NCBI GenBank assembly: GCA_002425225.1
Contig: DILV01000029.1
Location: forward strand, 51,693 to 115,692
Reading direction: 5' to 3'
From: Thiothrix sp. UBA5583
GTDB taxonomy: Bacteria > Pseudomonadota > Gammaproteobacteria > Thiotrichales > Thiotrichaceae
DNA length: 64,000 bases
A program made the position numbers and the translations under genes. Numbering within the stretch: the stretch's first letter is position 1; every line of letters begins with the position of its first letter. Of the stretch, positions 7,729-17,280 are shown piece after piece. A model generated the notes under the pieces. It was not told the origin of the DNA, did not search any database, and saw nothing but the letters and a program-made list of their open reading frames with translations.

Positions 7729-10700
7729 CTATCCCCACAACGCCCGGTTGAACTGCTGCAAGACTTCACCGACCGGCTGTTCAAACAGCTTGTTGGCACG
7801 CTGGATGCCACCCTGATTTTTGAACACGCCCTGATTCAAGGCGGCTTCATCGACAATGATGTTGGCTTTCATCTGCTTGGCAATCAGTTCTAGCCACTGC
7901 TTTTGCGGTGTTTTCCATGCCTGTTGGCTGAGCATGTTTGCCAGTGCCTGATCGACGCGCTGTTCCCACGGAATCAGGGCTTCGCCCAAGGCGGCTTGGC
8001 GGATAAAGCCAATGATGCGGGCTGCGATTTGCTCACTGGTGACTTCGTGCCAGGCGGTTTGCAAATCCTGTTCGCGGAAATGGTTGCGCTCCAGCTCCAC
8101 CGCCAGCGCTTTCAGGCTTTGGCGGGTCAGTTCCCACGGGCGTTGCACCACCGTTTGTAGGGCGACCATGCGGTTACTGTTGGCATTGATGAAAGCGTTG
8201 AAGGCTTGCAAGTAATCGTCCGGTTTTTGCCCTGCACCATAGCCGGTGGAAATGTCGACCACTGCGTCGGCATGACCGGAAATCACCACAGGTTGACCAT
8301 TGCCGCCCGCACCTTTGGCCTTACGATCCAACAATTCGCCCAAGCCCGGATGTTGGGTAAACCACGCGGCGTCCTCCAGCGGCAGGGTTTTCAAGGTCTT
8401 GGCAAACTCGGCAGGCGACTGACCAACAATGGCCTCAAACTGGCTGGCTTGTTCATCGCTGAGGTAGTTTTTCTTTACCTGCAATTTGGCAATGAACTGC
8501 TTACGCGCCAAATCCTGCAACTGCGGCTCGGTATCGTGCTGCATTTCCTGTTGTAGCTGGTTGAAGCTGATGTCCACATTGGTCACGACCGGCTTCATGG
8601 TGTTGACGCTTTCGAGCTGTTTGTAGATGTCTACCGCATCGTAAATACGGAAAGGGCCTTTACCGATTGCAGGGCATAGCCGCGTTGCCCGCCCCAGCAT
8701 TTGTTCAAACAAGATACGGCTGTTGACCCGGCGCAAAAATACCAGATTGCTGATGCTCGGCACGTCTACACCCGTGGTCAGCAGGTCAACCGTCACCGCG
8801 ATATTGGGCAGGCGGTCGTTCTTGTAGGAGCGGAGTTTATCCAGCGGCTTGTCACTCGCGCCGGTAATTTTCTGGATGGCATCATCCTCGATTTCGCCGT
8901 GATAAGCCGCGCAAGCCGCCTTGAGGGCTTCCACCACCTCATCGGCGTGCTTGTCGGTGACACAGAACACCAGCGTTTTGGCTGGGGAATACGGATTGAT
9001 GGCGTCACTTTCAATCAGCCACTGGCAAATCGCTTTGGTGTTTTCCGGCGCGATTACCCGGCGGTTGAATTCGGCTACGTCAAAGTTCAGTTCATCCGGC
9101 GTATTCCAGCTTTCCAGCGTATTGGTTTCCGGGCGGTAGACCTGCACTTCTTCATTCACGGCATAATGGATACCCTGTTCCGCCAGTTTGGTATGGATGC
9201 GGATCGGCGGCAGGTGGTCGTTGAGATAGCCATCCAGCACCGCTTCCGGGTAGGAGTAACTGAACACGGGTTTGCCAAAAATATCGCTGGTATGCAGCGC
9301 GGGTGTCGCCGTCAGACCGATCATGAAAGCATCGAAATAGTCGATCACGCTGCGGTATTTGGACTGGTAATCCTGCTGGTTGCGGAACAGGATTTCGGTT
9401 TCGCCCAATTCCCGATCCAGCAGATAGCCGCGATGGCATTCATCCACAATGATGCAGTCGTATTGCCCGACACCGGGTTTGCTTTCGTTATCGCCTGGAT
9501 AGAGGATGCGTTGCACCAACCCTTGCACGGTTGCCACATGCACTTTGGTGTCATCGGCAGGCATGGGTTTCGGCGGTTTGTCCTTATCCATCCCCAAGAC
9601 CGCGAAGGTGTCGGCGAAAGTGTTCAGATTTTCCAGCCGGATTTCACAAAAATCGGCGGTGGTTTGTACGCCCAATGCCGAACGGTCAACCAGAAACAGG
9701 ATGCGCCGGAAGCGTTCCGCCTTAAGCAAACGGTACACCAGCGCAATCGCGGTTTTGGTTTTGCCCGTGCCGGTTGCCATTGCCACCAACGCCCGGTCTT
9801 TGCCGTCACGGATGGCGCTTTCCACGGTGCGGATGGCGGCAATCTGGTAATCACGCAGCCGCAGATCATAGTCAAAGCTCATACGCGCCAGCGTGTCTTC
9901 GGCCTGTTGCGGGGTTTGCCGCAGGTAGGTCTTGATTTCGTGCGGGGAATACCAGCCCTTGAGGGCGCGGCGACGGTTGGCAGCATCACGTACATCCAGA
10001 AACCAGATGCCGCTTTCCTGCTCCAGTTGTTTCAGGTACGGGCGACCGTTGGTAGCGAACGTCAGCGGAACCCGGAACTCATCCCACTGTGCGTCAAGCG
10101 TGAACGCACCTTTTTCCTGCAAACCTCTGGCGTAACGTTTGGCCTGATCAATGGAACTGTAAACGTGCTTGGCGTGTTTTTTGGCTTCCACTACCGCAAC
10201 AGGCGTTAGCCCCATGAACAGCACATAATCTGCCCTGCCATCTTTACCGTCAAAGTGGCAAGGCCATTCGGCAATGGCGCGGTTTTCATGCGCTACCGGA
10301 CGCGCACCTTTGGCGTAACACAGGTTATCGGTATCTGCCAGCCACCCCGCTTCATTGAGCTGCGCGTCAATCAGTACGCGGGTTTCGGCTTCGCTCAATT
10401 CCAGCAGGGATTTTTCGATGCGCTGGATTTCTACCGCTTGTTGTTGCTGATCCTGTTGGGTAAAGGCTTGTTGTAAACTGGCATTGGCTACTGCCATTTG
10501 AGCCTGGTATTCGGCAAGTTTGGCTTCATTTTCAGTCGCCAGTGCTTCCCAGATTTGGCTTTCCGCTGCCATTTTCTCGGCGCGTTGGCGTTCGGCTGCG
10601 GCTTTATCAGCTTCTGCCTGTTTGAGCTGTTCGGCGACCACCAGCCGTTCCGCCGCGCTTTGTTGCTGGTGTTGCAACTCGCTAACCATCTGTTCCAAAC

Positions 10701-11148
10701 GGCGCACGTCTGCGGAAGGGTCTTGGGGTTTGAGGAATGGGGCAGGTTTGAAACCCTTGGCTTGGTCGCCGCCGAAGGTGCGGTGATACCAGACACTGAG
10801 CGCGTGGGCGACTTGCAGGGCTTTGAGCGCGTCGCGGTGATTGCTGGAGGTGATGTTGTGGTTGGCTTCGTTACCCAGTTTGCGCAGGGTATGGAAGGCA
10901 TCCTTGATACCCTGATCTAATCGCAGGGTGAAATCCAGCTCACGCAGCAAATCGACCTGTTTGATTTCCTGCCCAAATGCCACGCCGACACGCGCAGCGA
11001 TGGACTGCGCCAGCGCTTCACCAAGCTGGCGCATCTTGATCAAGGTGGTATTGGGGTCGGCAATAAAACAGCTTTCGGCCGTCTCCGCCAAACGCACCAA
11101 TAACGCATCGTGATGTTTCAGGAAGTGGAAATTGCTGTCACTGTTCAT
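7729..11148 (-). CDS. hsdR: Type I restriction endonuclease subunit HsdR
   Basis: 1139 residues. A DUF4145-like N-terminal helical domain (1-120) is followed by a Gln/Ala-rich coiled coil (about 150-260), a nuclease region (ADYVLFMGLTPVAVVEAKK fits the D...ExK site), then SF2 helicase motor domains with ATGTGKTKT (about 457) and DECHRG (about 568) and a C-terminal helical domain. It translocates DNA and cuts it when HsdS reads an unmodified site. It is the first gene of the leftward cluster, with 54 bp before the XRE-ImmA start. That gene has its own promoter, so the regulator pair may be expressed separately. It appears intact. Confidence 0.95.
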   Translation of the reverse strand: MNSDSNFHFLKHHDALLVRLAETAESCFIADPNTTLIKMRQLGEALAQSIAARVGVAFGQEIKQVDLLRELDFTLRLDQGIKDAFHTLRKLGNEANHNITSSNHRDALKALQVAHALSVWYHRTFGGDQAKGFKPAPFLKPQDPSADVRRLEQMVSELQHQQQSAAERLVVAEQLKQAEADKAAAERQRAEKMAAESQIWEALATENEAKLAEYQAQMAVANASLQQAFTQQDQQQQAVEIQRIEKSLLELSEAETRVLIDAQLNEAGWLADTDNLCYAKGARPVAHENRAIAEWPCHFDGKDGRADYVLFMGLTPVAVVEAKKHAKHVYSSIDQAKRYARGLQEKGAFTLDAQWDEFRVPLTFATNGRPYLKQLEQESGIWFLDVRDAANRRRALKGWYSPHEIKTYLRQTPQQAEDTLARMSFDYDLRLRDYQIAAIRTVESAIRDGKDRALVAMATGTGKTKTAIALVYRLLKAERFRRILFLVDRSALGVQTTADFCEIRLENLNTFADTFAVLGMDKDKPPKPMPADDTKVHVATVQGLVQRILYPGDNESKPGVGQYDCIIVDECHRGYLLDRELGETEILFRNQQDYQSKYRSVIDYFDAFMIGLTATPALHTSDIFGKPVFSYSYPEAVLDGYLNDHLPPIRIHTKLAEQGIHYAVNEEVQVYRPETNTLESWNTPDELNFDVAEFNRRVIAPENTKAICQWLIESDAINPYSPAKTLVFCVTDKHADEVVEALKAACAAYHGEIEDDAIQKITGASDKPLDKLRSYKNDRLPNIAVTVDLLTTGVDVPSISNLVFLRRVNSRILFEQMLGRATRLCPAIGKGPFRIYDAVDIYKQLESVNTMKPVVTNVDISFNQLQQEMQHDTEPQLQDLARKQFIAKLQVKKNYLSDEQASQFEAIVGQSPAEFAKTLKTLPLEDAAWFTQHPGLGELLDRKAKGAGGNGQPVVISGHADAVVDISTGYGAGQKPDDYLQAFNAFINANSNRMVALQTVVQRPWELTRQSLKALAVELERNHFREQDLQTAWHEVTSEQIAARIIGFIRQAALGEALIPWEQRVDQALANMLSQQAWKTPQKQWLELIAKQMKANIIVDEAALNQGVFKNQGGIQRANKLFEQPVGEVLQQFNRALWG

Positions 11149-11159
11149 TGACAGTCAAT
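11147..11159. promoter_or_regulatory. TTGAC palindrome over the hsdR start codon
   Basis: ATTGAC and GTCAAT form a 13-bp palindrome whose edge overlaps the hsdR ATG (11146-11148 in plus coordinates). A TATATT that could be a -10 box lies at its distal edge. The half-site matches the TTGAC repeats in the XRE-ImmA promoter, suggesting that one regulator acts on both. Confidence 0.45.
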
Positions 11160-11206
11160 ATAACACCCACCCTGCTCAATGAGAATATTTTATCCCGCGC
11201 ATCATC

Positions 11207-13549
11207 TTAACGACCGAAATAGTAACGGTAATCCGCACACTGATTGATCACATCCTTGTAATACTGGGTATCTTCATAAGCACGAATCTGCCGGAAATAG
11301 GTTCCATAACCGTTTTTCTTGGCAAATTTCACGGCTTTGGCATAGGGCTTGCCACGCACGTGCGGCCAGTGGTCGTTCAAATCCACACCCTTTGCCTGCT
11401 GTTGCATGTAGAACTCGTCCTGCTCGATTTTAGCCAGTGCATACAGGGTCTTGGCTTTCAGCTCACGGTCGGTCGCGTGTTGTAGGGCAAGCTGGTAATG
11501 TTCGCGTGCCTTGCTGAGGTCGGTTTCGCCTTTTTTCCAGGAAATGGGGGAACGTTCTGTCCTGATCAGCATGGGCGAATTGCCGAACCAGCTCATGTTG
11601 TAATAGGCCGTACCCAGCAGGAACTGGGTTTGCGCATCAGCGGGGTTCGCACTGACCTTGCTGGTCAGGTCTTGTAGGGTGTCAATCACTTCCAGCAGGG
11701 TCATGGCTTTGGCTTTGCCCCGGTTGTTGCCACTACGCCCGCTGTCAAACGGGTTGTAGGTGGTTTTGAACAGCTTGCCACTGGCTTCTGTGGCAGCGGC
11801 TTTGGCCTTGTCCAGCACCCCGCTAGCCAGGTACTTGCGGGCAATCAGTTCGCTGGGGTCGGCATTGACCACAAACTTGTTGGTTTCATAGTCAATTTCG
11901 CCAAATGCCTTGCTGAAATCCGCCACCATCCGTTGTTCCAGCCGGTTGGGGGAAGGCTTGGCTTGCAGGGCTTGCAGCTCGCGGATTTCGTCGACCTTGA
12001 TCGCATCCAGCGCAATATCGCCACGCCGTTTGGCAAGATAGGCTTTGCCGGGTTGCAGGGCTTTGGCATAAAGCGGCTCCAGTTTGGCGTAGGTATAGGT
12101 CATGATGTCCTGGGTGCGGCGCTTGTAGGGGCTGGTGTATACGTCGTCTTCGCCTTCCTTGTTGACCGGTTTTTCCAGCGCTTCCACCGCTGTCAGGTTG
12201 TCAGCAATGACGGCTTCGCCTGCTGCATCCAGCGTGCCCAGCGTTTCCAGATACACCAGATGTTGCAGTGGCTTGGCATAAGCCAGACGCGGGTCGTTCG
12301 GGTAGGCAGACACAAAGTTTTGCACATCCGCCACACTGACCGGCTGGGCTGACAGCACTTTCAGGTAGATCGCCGCATAATCCGTCAGGAACAGATCCTT
12401 GCGCTTTTTGTCCTGCCTGACCTGTTCGACCAGTTGGCTGAGTTGCCCCAGATACTGGCTACGGCGCTCGCGCAGTTTCTGTCTGGCTTCTTCCGTTTTG
12501 GCTTCCTCGAAAGCGTTCAGGTCGCTGATCAGGACATCCCGGTTGATGCCTCGTGCGGCTTGCAGCCACGGATCAGCCTCATTGCCGGGTGAACGGTCGG
12601 CAAACTGGGCAAATTCCAGTTCCCGGAACAGCATGGTGTCAAACCAGTCCGAATCGGGCGCCAGCGCATACACCGACTTGAGTTCTGCCAGTGAGTTGGC
12701 ATCAACTCGCAAGGCACGCACAAAATGCATCAGGGCTTTTTCATCCTCGTTTTTGCACAGTGCCATCAGCGCATCCCATTCCGCATCGGTCTTGATGCTG
12801 AAATTGACCTGCGCCTGAAGTTTCTTGGTGTCGGTTTTAGCCAGCAAGGTAGCGAACTGGTAAGCCGCTTCGGCACGCTTGCCCTCCCGCTGCAATGCCC
12901 CGGCGTACAGCAAGCCTGTCCAGATGGCGACTTCCTTGTCCGGCTGCTGAATGTCAGCAGCAAGGCGGCTGTATTCGCTGATGGCTTGCGCGTATTGCCC
13001 GGTGTAATGCAGCAGGCGGATCAGCAAATACGCATAACGCTGCCGCAGGAACGGGTCAGTTGCGCTGGCAAGCTGCTGGTTGATTTCGCTGCTGACTGCC
13101 TTGCCCAGGGTTGCGTTTTCCGCCTTTTGTTGCTGCTGCTCTTCCTTGCTCAGCCAGCGCGGATCACCCTGGTTGGCAAGCGGTTCCTGCTTTGCCACGA
13201 TCCCCAGATAAGTTTTGACCGCTGGTGGCTGGCTTGCCAGTTTGTCTTCCGCCCGTTCATACACAATCGCCCTGGCATCTTCGGCAGACACTTTCAGGTA
13301 CTGGCTCCAGGCTTGCAGGTTGTAGGTTTCTGTCACCTGACCTTCATCGTATTCATCACTGTTGTAGGAGCCAGGGAAGTAACTGCGGCGACGCTCGAAA
13401 TGCTGTTTCACCAGCTCGCCATACAGGATGTCGAGGCTTCTGGAATGGTAGAAATATTCCGGCTCACTCCAGCCGCAGGAAAAAACCGCAGCAGAAAACA
13501 GGGCACTGGCGAGTGCTGCGATCCAGAACAGCTTTTTGAGGTATTTCAT
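11207..13549 (-). CDS. Exported helical-repeat protein of unknown function
   Basis: 780 residues. The N-terminal signal sequence (MKYLKKLFWIAALASALFSAAVFS, then Cys-Gly-Trp) is followed by a long, mostly alpha-helical soluble chain rich in Ala, Leu and Gln. TPR-like segments are visible, for example AREHYQLALQHATDRELKAKTLYALAKIEQ near the C-terminus. No catalytic motif is recognised. Its start overlaps the stop of the upstream gene as ATGA (13546-13549), so the two are translationally coupled and probably act together in the cell envelope. A Cys near the cleavage site is not in a good lipobox. Function unknown. Confidence 0.7.
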   Translation of the reverse strand: MKYLKKLFWIAALASALFSAAVFSCGWSEPEYFYHSRSLDILYGELVKQHFERRRSYFPGSYNSDEYDEGQVTETYNLQAWSQYLKVSAEDARAIVYERAEDKLASQPPAVKTYLGIVAKQEPLANQGDPRWLSKEEQQQQKAENATLGKAVSSEINQQLASATDPFLRQRYAYLLIRLLHYTGQYAQAISEYSRLAADIQQPDKEVAIWTGLLYAGALQREGKRAEAAYQFATLLAKTDTKKLQAQVNFSIKTDAEWDALMALCKNEDEKALMHFVRALRVDANSLAELKSVYALAPDSDWFDTMLFRELEFAQFADRSPGNEADPWLQAARGINRDVLISDLNAFEEAKTEEARQKLRERRSQYLGQLSQLVEQVRQDKKRKDLFLTDYAAIYLKVLSAQPVSVADVQNFVSAYPNDPRLAYAKPLQHLVYLETLGTLDAAGEAVIADNLTAVEALEKPVNKEGEDDVYTSPYKRRTQDIMTYTYAKLEPLYAKALQPGKAYLAKRRGDIALDAIKVDEIRELQALQAKPSPNRLEQRMVADFSKAFGEIDYETNKFVVNADPSELIARKYLASGVLDKAKAAATEASGKLFKTTYNPFDSGRSGNNRGKAKAMTLLEVIDTLQDLTSKVSANPADAQTQFLLGTAYYNMSWFGNSPMLIRTERSPISWKKGETDLSKAREHYQLALQHATDRELKAKTLYALAKIEQDEFYMQQQAKGVDLNDHWPHVRGKPYAKAVKFAKKNGYGTYFRQIRAYEDTQYYKDVINQCADYRYYFGR

Positions 13550-14559
13550 GGCGACTTGCTCCTCTGTGAAAAACGGGCGGCGATGGCGGCAAGCTCCTGC
13601 GGATCAAAACGTACCGCATCATTGAGCGCATAAAAAATGACTTCATCCGGTTGCATGACGGCGGTCAGGGCTTGTGCTGCCTGCTGCAAGAGCGGAAGGT
13701 CAACCGTATCCACCCGCAACTCGTCGTCCGGGTAGAGGTAATAGTCCTGCCAATAATGCCCTTGTGTCACCCGATAATGGTTGTCTTTCAGACGTTCGGT
13801 TTTATCGGCATTCACCTCGGCACTATTGACCAGTTGCACCAGCCTGCCCTGACGGATAACCCGTGTTTGCCGGTACAGTGGCAAGGCCAGATCCAGCGGC
13901 AAGGGGTATTCGGCAAAGTTTTGCAGGTAACGCTGACCCACCGCATTATCAAGAATATAGTTCAGCGTATCAGGATCACGAATATCACTCATGTTGTAAT
14001 ACATCAGCACCGCCCGTTCCGCCGGGGGCACGCCGGTACGCTGGGCATATTTGACCTGATGCAGGCGCAGGGTCACGCTGAGATGCGGGTAATCAGCCCG
14101 CAACCGTTCCAGAAAGGCGAAATAATCATCACGAGTCTGTTCCGTCCAGTCACAATCCACCTGCAAATGCTGGTATTGCGTCGGGGGAATATGGGTAAGG
14201 ATTTGCTGGTAAACCGTCTCCATTTCTGCGTATTTCAAGGCATCGTTATCCAGAAACACCACGGGAATCACCGGCACGGAAGGCGGGCTACGCACAGCCG
14301 TCGGGTTGACCGACAGGCTTTGTTCCCGATAGCCAATATCCAGCAACTTGAGGTAAAGCCGGGTGGGTGCGTAAATGTGCAAGCGTGCCGGGTCATCCGT
14401 ATAGCTGTTGGCCCAGTGGTAATAGCTGACATTGGCAGGAATCCCCACCGGGTTGCTGTTCTTGCCCGCCCCCCAGTACGCCACACCCAACCCGCCCGCC
14501 AGCAAGATAGCAATGGCAAGGTAACGCCAGACCCGTGATGTTGTTATTGCTTTAAACAT
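13546..14559 (-). CDS. Membrane-anchored protein, possible DUF3142-like TIM-barrel
   Basis: 337 residues with one N-terminal membrane segment (VWRYLAIAILLAGGLGVAYW), the rest periplasmic. YYHWAN near the start, VPVIPVVFLDND and the phrase LQVDCDWTEQTRDDYFAFLERL resemble glycoside-hydrolase-like barrels of the DUF3142 type, in which this acidic strand lies in the cleft. The family call is tentative. It is the first gene of a two-gene unit with the 780-residue exported protein (4-bp overlap). Confidence 0.6.
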   Translation of the reverse strand: MFKAITTSRVWRYLAIAILLAGGLGVAYWGAGKNSNPVGIPANVSYYHWANSYTDDPARLHIYAPTRLYLKLLDIGYREQSLSVNPTAVRSPPSVPVIPVVFLDNDALKYAEMETVYQQILTHIPPTQYQHLQVDCDWTEQTRDDYFAFLERLRADYPHLSVTLRLHQVKYAQRTGVPPAERAVLMYYNMSDIRDPDTLNYILDNAVGQRYLQNFAEYPLPLDLALPLYRQTRVIRQGRLVQLVNSAEVNADKTERLKDNHYRVTQGHYWQDYYLYPDDELRVDTVDLPLLQQAAQALTAVMQPDEVIFYALNDAVRFDPQELAAIAARFSQRSKSP

Positions 14560-14596
14560 GCGTCCATCCGTTTACTGCTTGCAAGTGTTATCCGTA

Positions 14597-14848
14597 TTAC
14601 AGGAACGGGTTGGCGACCTGCGCGGGGCTATCCACCGTAATGACAGCAGGTAATGTGCCGCTGGCTTGTTCCGCCTGCAATACTGCGACGATTCCGTCCA
14701 GCATCTCCTTCAGCTTCAGCGCCAGTTCCAGCCCGGCAACATCGTGGGTCAGATCAAGGCTGCCGTGCAGGGAAACACGATCCAGCCGGTTTTCGATGTT
14801 CAGCCCGTTGAGGATACGGGTTTCAGCTTCGTTCCTGAAAAAATCCAT
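14597..14848 (-). CDS. Small hypothetical protein
   Basis: 83 residues, acidic and helical, no signal peptide: DFFRNEAETRILNGLNIENR then GLELALKLKEMLDGIVAVLQ. No family recognised. It lies 10 bp after the secreted nuclease gene on the same strand, which suggests co-transcription. An immunity-type role towards the nuclease is conceivable from position only. Codon use looks normal for the window. Confidence 0.55.
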   Translation of the reverse strand: MDFFRNEAETRILNGLNIENRLDRVSLHGSLDLTHDVAGLELALKLKEMLDGIVAVLQAEQASGTLPAVITVDSPAQVANPFL

Positions 14849-14858
14849 CGGTGGTTAC

Positions 14859-15695
14859 TCACGGTTGTGGCAGGGGCATAACAGCCGCCTTGCTGGCAGC
14901 ACTGATACCGGGAAACGGGTCAATACCTGCCAGTTGGGTCAGCTCGGCGATACTGACTACCTTATAGTTCCTGTTGGCATCATTGGCGACCCAGTATGCG
15001 CCACTTTCGCCGGTATTGGCATCATACACCGCCTTGAAATAGTTGCTGGGAACCAGTACCCGGTTGTTGATGCGCTGGAGGGTCGCACCCGCAAACACCA
15101 CCCCGGAAACCACAAACAATTCCCCGCGCTGCATTGCCAGATTGCGGGTTTTGGACTCGATGGCAGACCATAGCCCCCGGTTGTTGGTAGGGTTTTGCGG
15201 GGTCATGTTCGCCAATGAAAAACTTTCACTCATGGCTTCCACTGTCGGCATATCAGCCGCCGGAGCCAGATGCCCCCGGTCATAACCGGAATTGGCATAA
15301 TCCGCCAGTTCCGCCCGCTGTGCGGCAGGCAAGGATGGCTCAGCGTGGAAATTATCCTTGCGGTCGATGTTTGCCAGCAATTCACCGGCAGTCAGGCGTT
15401 CACTTGCCCACAACGGCGTGCGGGTTACACCGGAATGCAGCACGGAATATTCGGAAAAACACACCGCACGGGTTTGGCTGGTCAGATTGCCATTCACCAG
15501 CCGGGGTTGCGCCCCATTGAAATAATCGCCCTGACAGCTATTGCCTTCGCTACCGGCAGTCATGCCATTGCCGACTGCCCCGCCAGCACCGCTACCACCG
15601 GGAACAGGTACGGGAATGGCTACCCCGGAACAGGCCGTCAAACTGCCGAGGATAAACAGCGCGGTAATGGGTTGGCTGGCAAACTTGATTTTCAT
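14859..15695 (-). CDS. DNA/RNA non-specific endonuclease, lipoprotein
   Basis: 278 residues. The signal peptide ends in a lipobox (LGSLTAC, Cys 22), followed by a Gly-rich linker and a beta-beta-alpha-metal nuclease domain with the catalytic DRGHLAPAAD (general-base His) and the metal-binding Asn in NMTPQNPTNN. This family (NucA/EndA, Serratia nuclease) degrades single- and double-stranded nucleic acid outside the cytoplasm. The lipobox implies anchoring on the outer or inner membrane facing the periplasm or surface. Likely roles are nucleotide scavenging or clearing extracellular DNA. The small gene downstream is probably co-transcribed. Confidence 0.9.
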   Translation of the reverse strand: MKIKFASQPITALFILGSLTACSGVAIPVPVPGGSGAGGAVGNGMTAGSEGNSCQGDYFNGAQPRLVNGNLTSQTRAVCFSEYSVLHSGVTRTPLWASERLTAGELLANIDRKDNFHAEPSLPAAQRAELADYANSGYDRGHLAPAADMPTVEAMSESFSLANMTPQNPTNNRGLWSAIESKTRNLAMQRGELFVVSGVVFAGATLQRINNRVLVPSNYFKAVYDANTGESGAYWVANDANRNYKVVSIAELTQLAGIDPFPGISAASKAAVMPLPQP

Positions 15696-15887
15696 GGTAT
15701 TCGACTCCCTTCGGTTGCAGGTATACGCTTGTCTGTAATTTGCTGCATTGCAACAAAAACTTCATGTCGATGATGAACTTTATGCATTAACGTTATGACC
15801 AAGGCAGTACTACGCGGCTTTGAGGTATTTTTCAAGCACCCAAAGCCTGATTCTTATACATTTCCTGACCAATGAGGTCATTAGCTT

Positions 15888-16139
15888 ATGAAAAACTACC
15901 TTGTGATGGGTGAAAAATGGGTGCGTGCCATCGTGTTCGCCGACGAGCAATGTGCCGACCGTTATATCGAAAAAAACTGTACCAACATCAGCTACCAGCG
16001 TTATTCCGCAGAAGAATTCAACGCAGCTTATGCTGATGCCGAATTGCGGGTGATGGAATACGGGGTGAATGACTACATGGCGCGGGCGCTGATCGTGATT
16101 TGCCGCGATGCCAAGGGCAACCGGTTGTCTGATTGCTGA
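15888..16139 (+). CDS. Small hypothetical protein
   Basis: 83 residues: MKNYLVMGEKWVRAIVFADE..., then VNDYMARALIVICRDAKGNRL. No family recognised; no signal or membrane segment. The ATG follows a GAGGTCATTAGCTT leader with a weak Shine-Dalgarno. It stands alone between the divergent nuclease gene and a stretch of broken genes, so it may itself be an accessory or orphan gene. Confidence 0.5.
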   Translation: MKNYLVMGEKWVRAIVFADEQCADRYIEKNCTNISYQRYSAEEFNAAYADAELRVMEYGVNDYMARALIVICRDAKGNRLSDC

Positions 16140-16390
16140 GAGCCAGGAATCCAGCCCTAATCATCTTCCAGTTTTCATACATCATCCAGACTGTTGATTT
16201 GCAAAAATGCCTGCCACACCTCATCAGGTTCCCATTCCGGCAACGGTTTCTTGCTGGATCAGGGCGGCAAATGCCTGCGTCAGTTGCTGATAGCAGTTGC
16301 GATCATGCAGGCAACTGTGCAGCAGGCTGGCAGGGAAAACTGTATCGTATCCCTGCCATAGTCACGCACGCTGAAACAAGCCGCGACGAA
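16140..16390. other. Gene-free degenerate stretch
   Basis: No intact gene is seen. On the minus strand short open pieces such as EWEPDEVWQAFLQINSLDDV are broken by stops and a frame change, which suggests an old decayed gene before the Uma2 remnant. No repeat or promoter is evident. Confidence 0.35.
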
Positions 16391-16660
16391 TCAACTTGCC
16401 GCTAGATCGTAAAACTCCCTGAGCGGCAGGTTGATTCCCAGCGTATCCAGTACCAGCACATCGTCCAGTTGGCTATAGACACGCAGCAGCCATTCATCCT
16501 GTTTCAGGCGCTGAAAATGTTCAACGGAGACGGTTTCAGGGTCAACCAGCAGATAATCCTGCAAGCCCGGAATTGAACGGTAATGGGCAAACTTGCTGCT
16601 ACGGTCGCTGTGGGCTTCCAGCCACGCAAACGCAGGTTTGTTATAGAAAATTCGTTTTCT
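16391..16660 (-). pseudogene. Uma2-family (DUF820) nuclease remnant, C-terminal part
   Basis: Reading leftward, the frame gives FAWLEAHSDRSSKFAHYRSI, then LQDYLLVDPETVSVEHFQRL and ends at LPLREFYDLAAS with a stop at 16391. This is the conserved end of Uma2 PD-(D/E)XK proteins (KFxxYRxIPxLQEYLLVxxxxxxVEHFxR). The N-terminal half with the nuclease residues is missing, so the copy is broken. Uma2 genes are common in multiples in filamentous bacteria. It abuts the PaiB remnant. Confidence 0.7.
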
Positions 16661-16673
16661 TCATCATTAGAAG

Positions 16674-17000
16674 CTATTTTTGCATCAATGTGGCGACACA
16701 CCGGTCAGTCTCCGCCGGGCTGGCTTGCAATGCATTAGCGACATTTTCCCGGTCTTTTGGGCTACGATTCTGACTGAGCTTGTATTTTGCCTGCACTTCA
16801 TCCACCTCCATGATAAATCCCGTGATGGCCTCCAGCATTTTGTCCGGGTAGGTGGGAACCCAGGCGTTTTCACTATCCCCCTCGAAATGTCGGCTCATCC
16901 GGTTAACCAGTTCGCGCAAGGCTTCGGGATCGTTGATCAGACTGACACGCCCGTAAACATGCACGGCGGCGTAATTCCAGGTGGGTACGCCCGTCATTTT
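16674..17000 (-). pseudogene. PaiB-type FMN-binding regulator, N-terminally truncated
   Basis: About 105 residues: VPTWNYAAVHVYGRVSLIND, then NAWVPTYPDKMLEAITGFIMEVDEVQAKYKLSQNR and PKDRENVANAL. These are hallmarks of the second half of PaiB/FMN-binding split-barrel proteins (about 210 residues). The match stops just before VPTWNY, where the Phd/VapC pair begins on the other strand. Arrival of that toxin-antitoxin module with loss of the 5' half explains the structure. A Met codon upstream in frame could allow expression of the fragment, but no function is expected. Confidence 0.7.
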
Positions 17001-17007
17001 ATTGGAT

Positions 17008-17280
17008 ATGGAACTGACCACCATTGCCTACGCCAAGAACAACCTGCCACGCCTGATCCATGCCGCCGAAGCAGGCGACGACATCCACATCACCCGCCAC
17101 GGCAGGCCAGTCGCCGTGCTGATTTCCGAAGAGCGCTACCAGCAACTGTTCAGCACCGGTAAAAGCGTGTTCCAGGCCATCCTGCAATGGCGTGAACAAT
17201 ACGGTGGCATTGACCTGAGTGACGAAGAGGTTGATAGCTGGCGTGACCGTACCCCGGCACGGGAGTTTGCATGGGACTGA
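17008..17280 (+). CDS. Phd/YefM-type antitoxin
   Basis: 90 residues: TTIAYAKNNLPRLIHAAEAGDDIHITRHGRPVAVLI is the standard Phd/YefM DNA-binding N-terminus. The C-terminal part (SDEEVDSWRDRTPAREFAWD) would bind and neutralise the toxin. The start at 17008 fits the family; the frame is open further upstream. It overlaps the VapC gene by 10 bp (ATG inside its last codons). Such antitoxins repress their own promoter. The module sits at the broken end of paiB. Confidence 0.88.
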   Translation: MELTTIAYAKNNLPRLIHAAEAGDDIHITRHGRPVAVLISEERYQQLFSTGKSVFQAILQWREQYGGIDLSDEEVDSWRDRTPAREFAWD

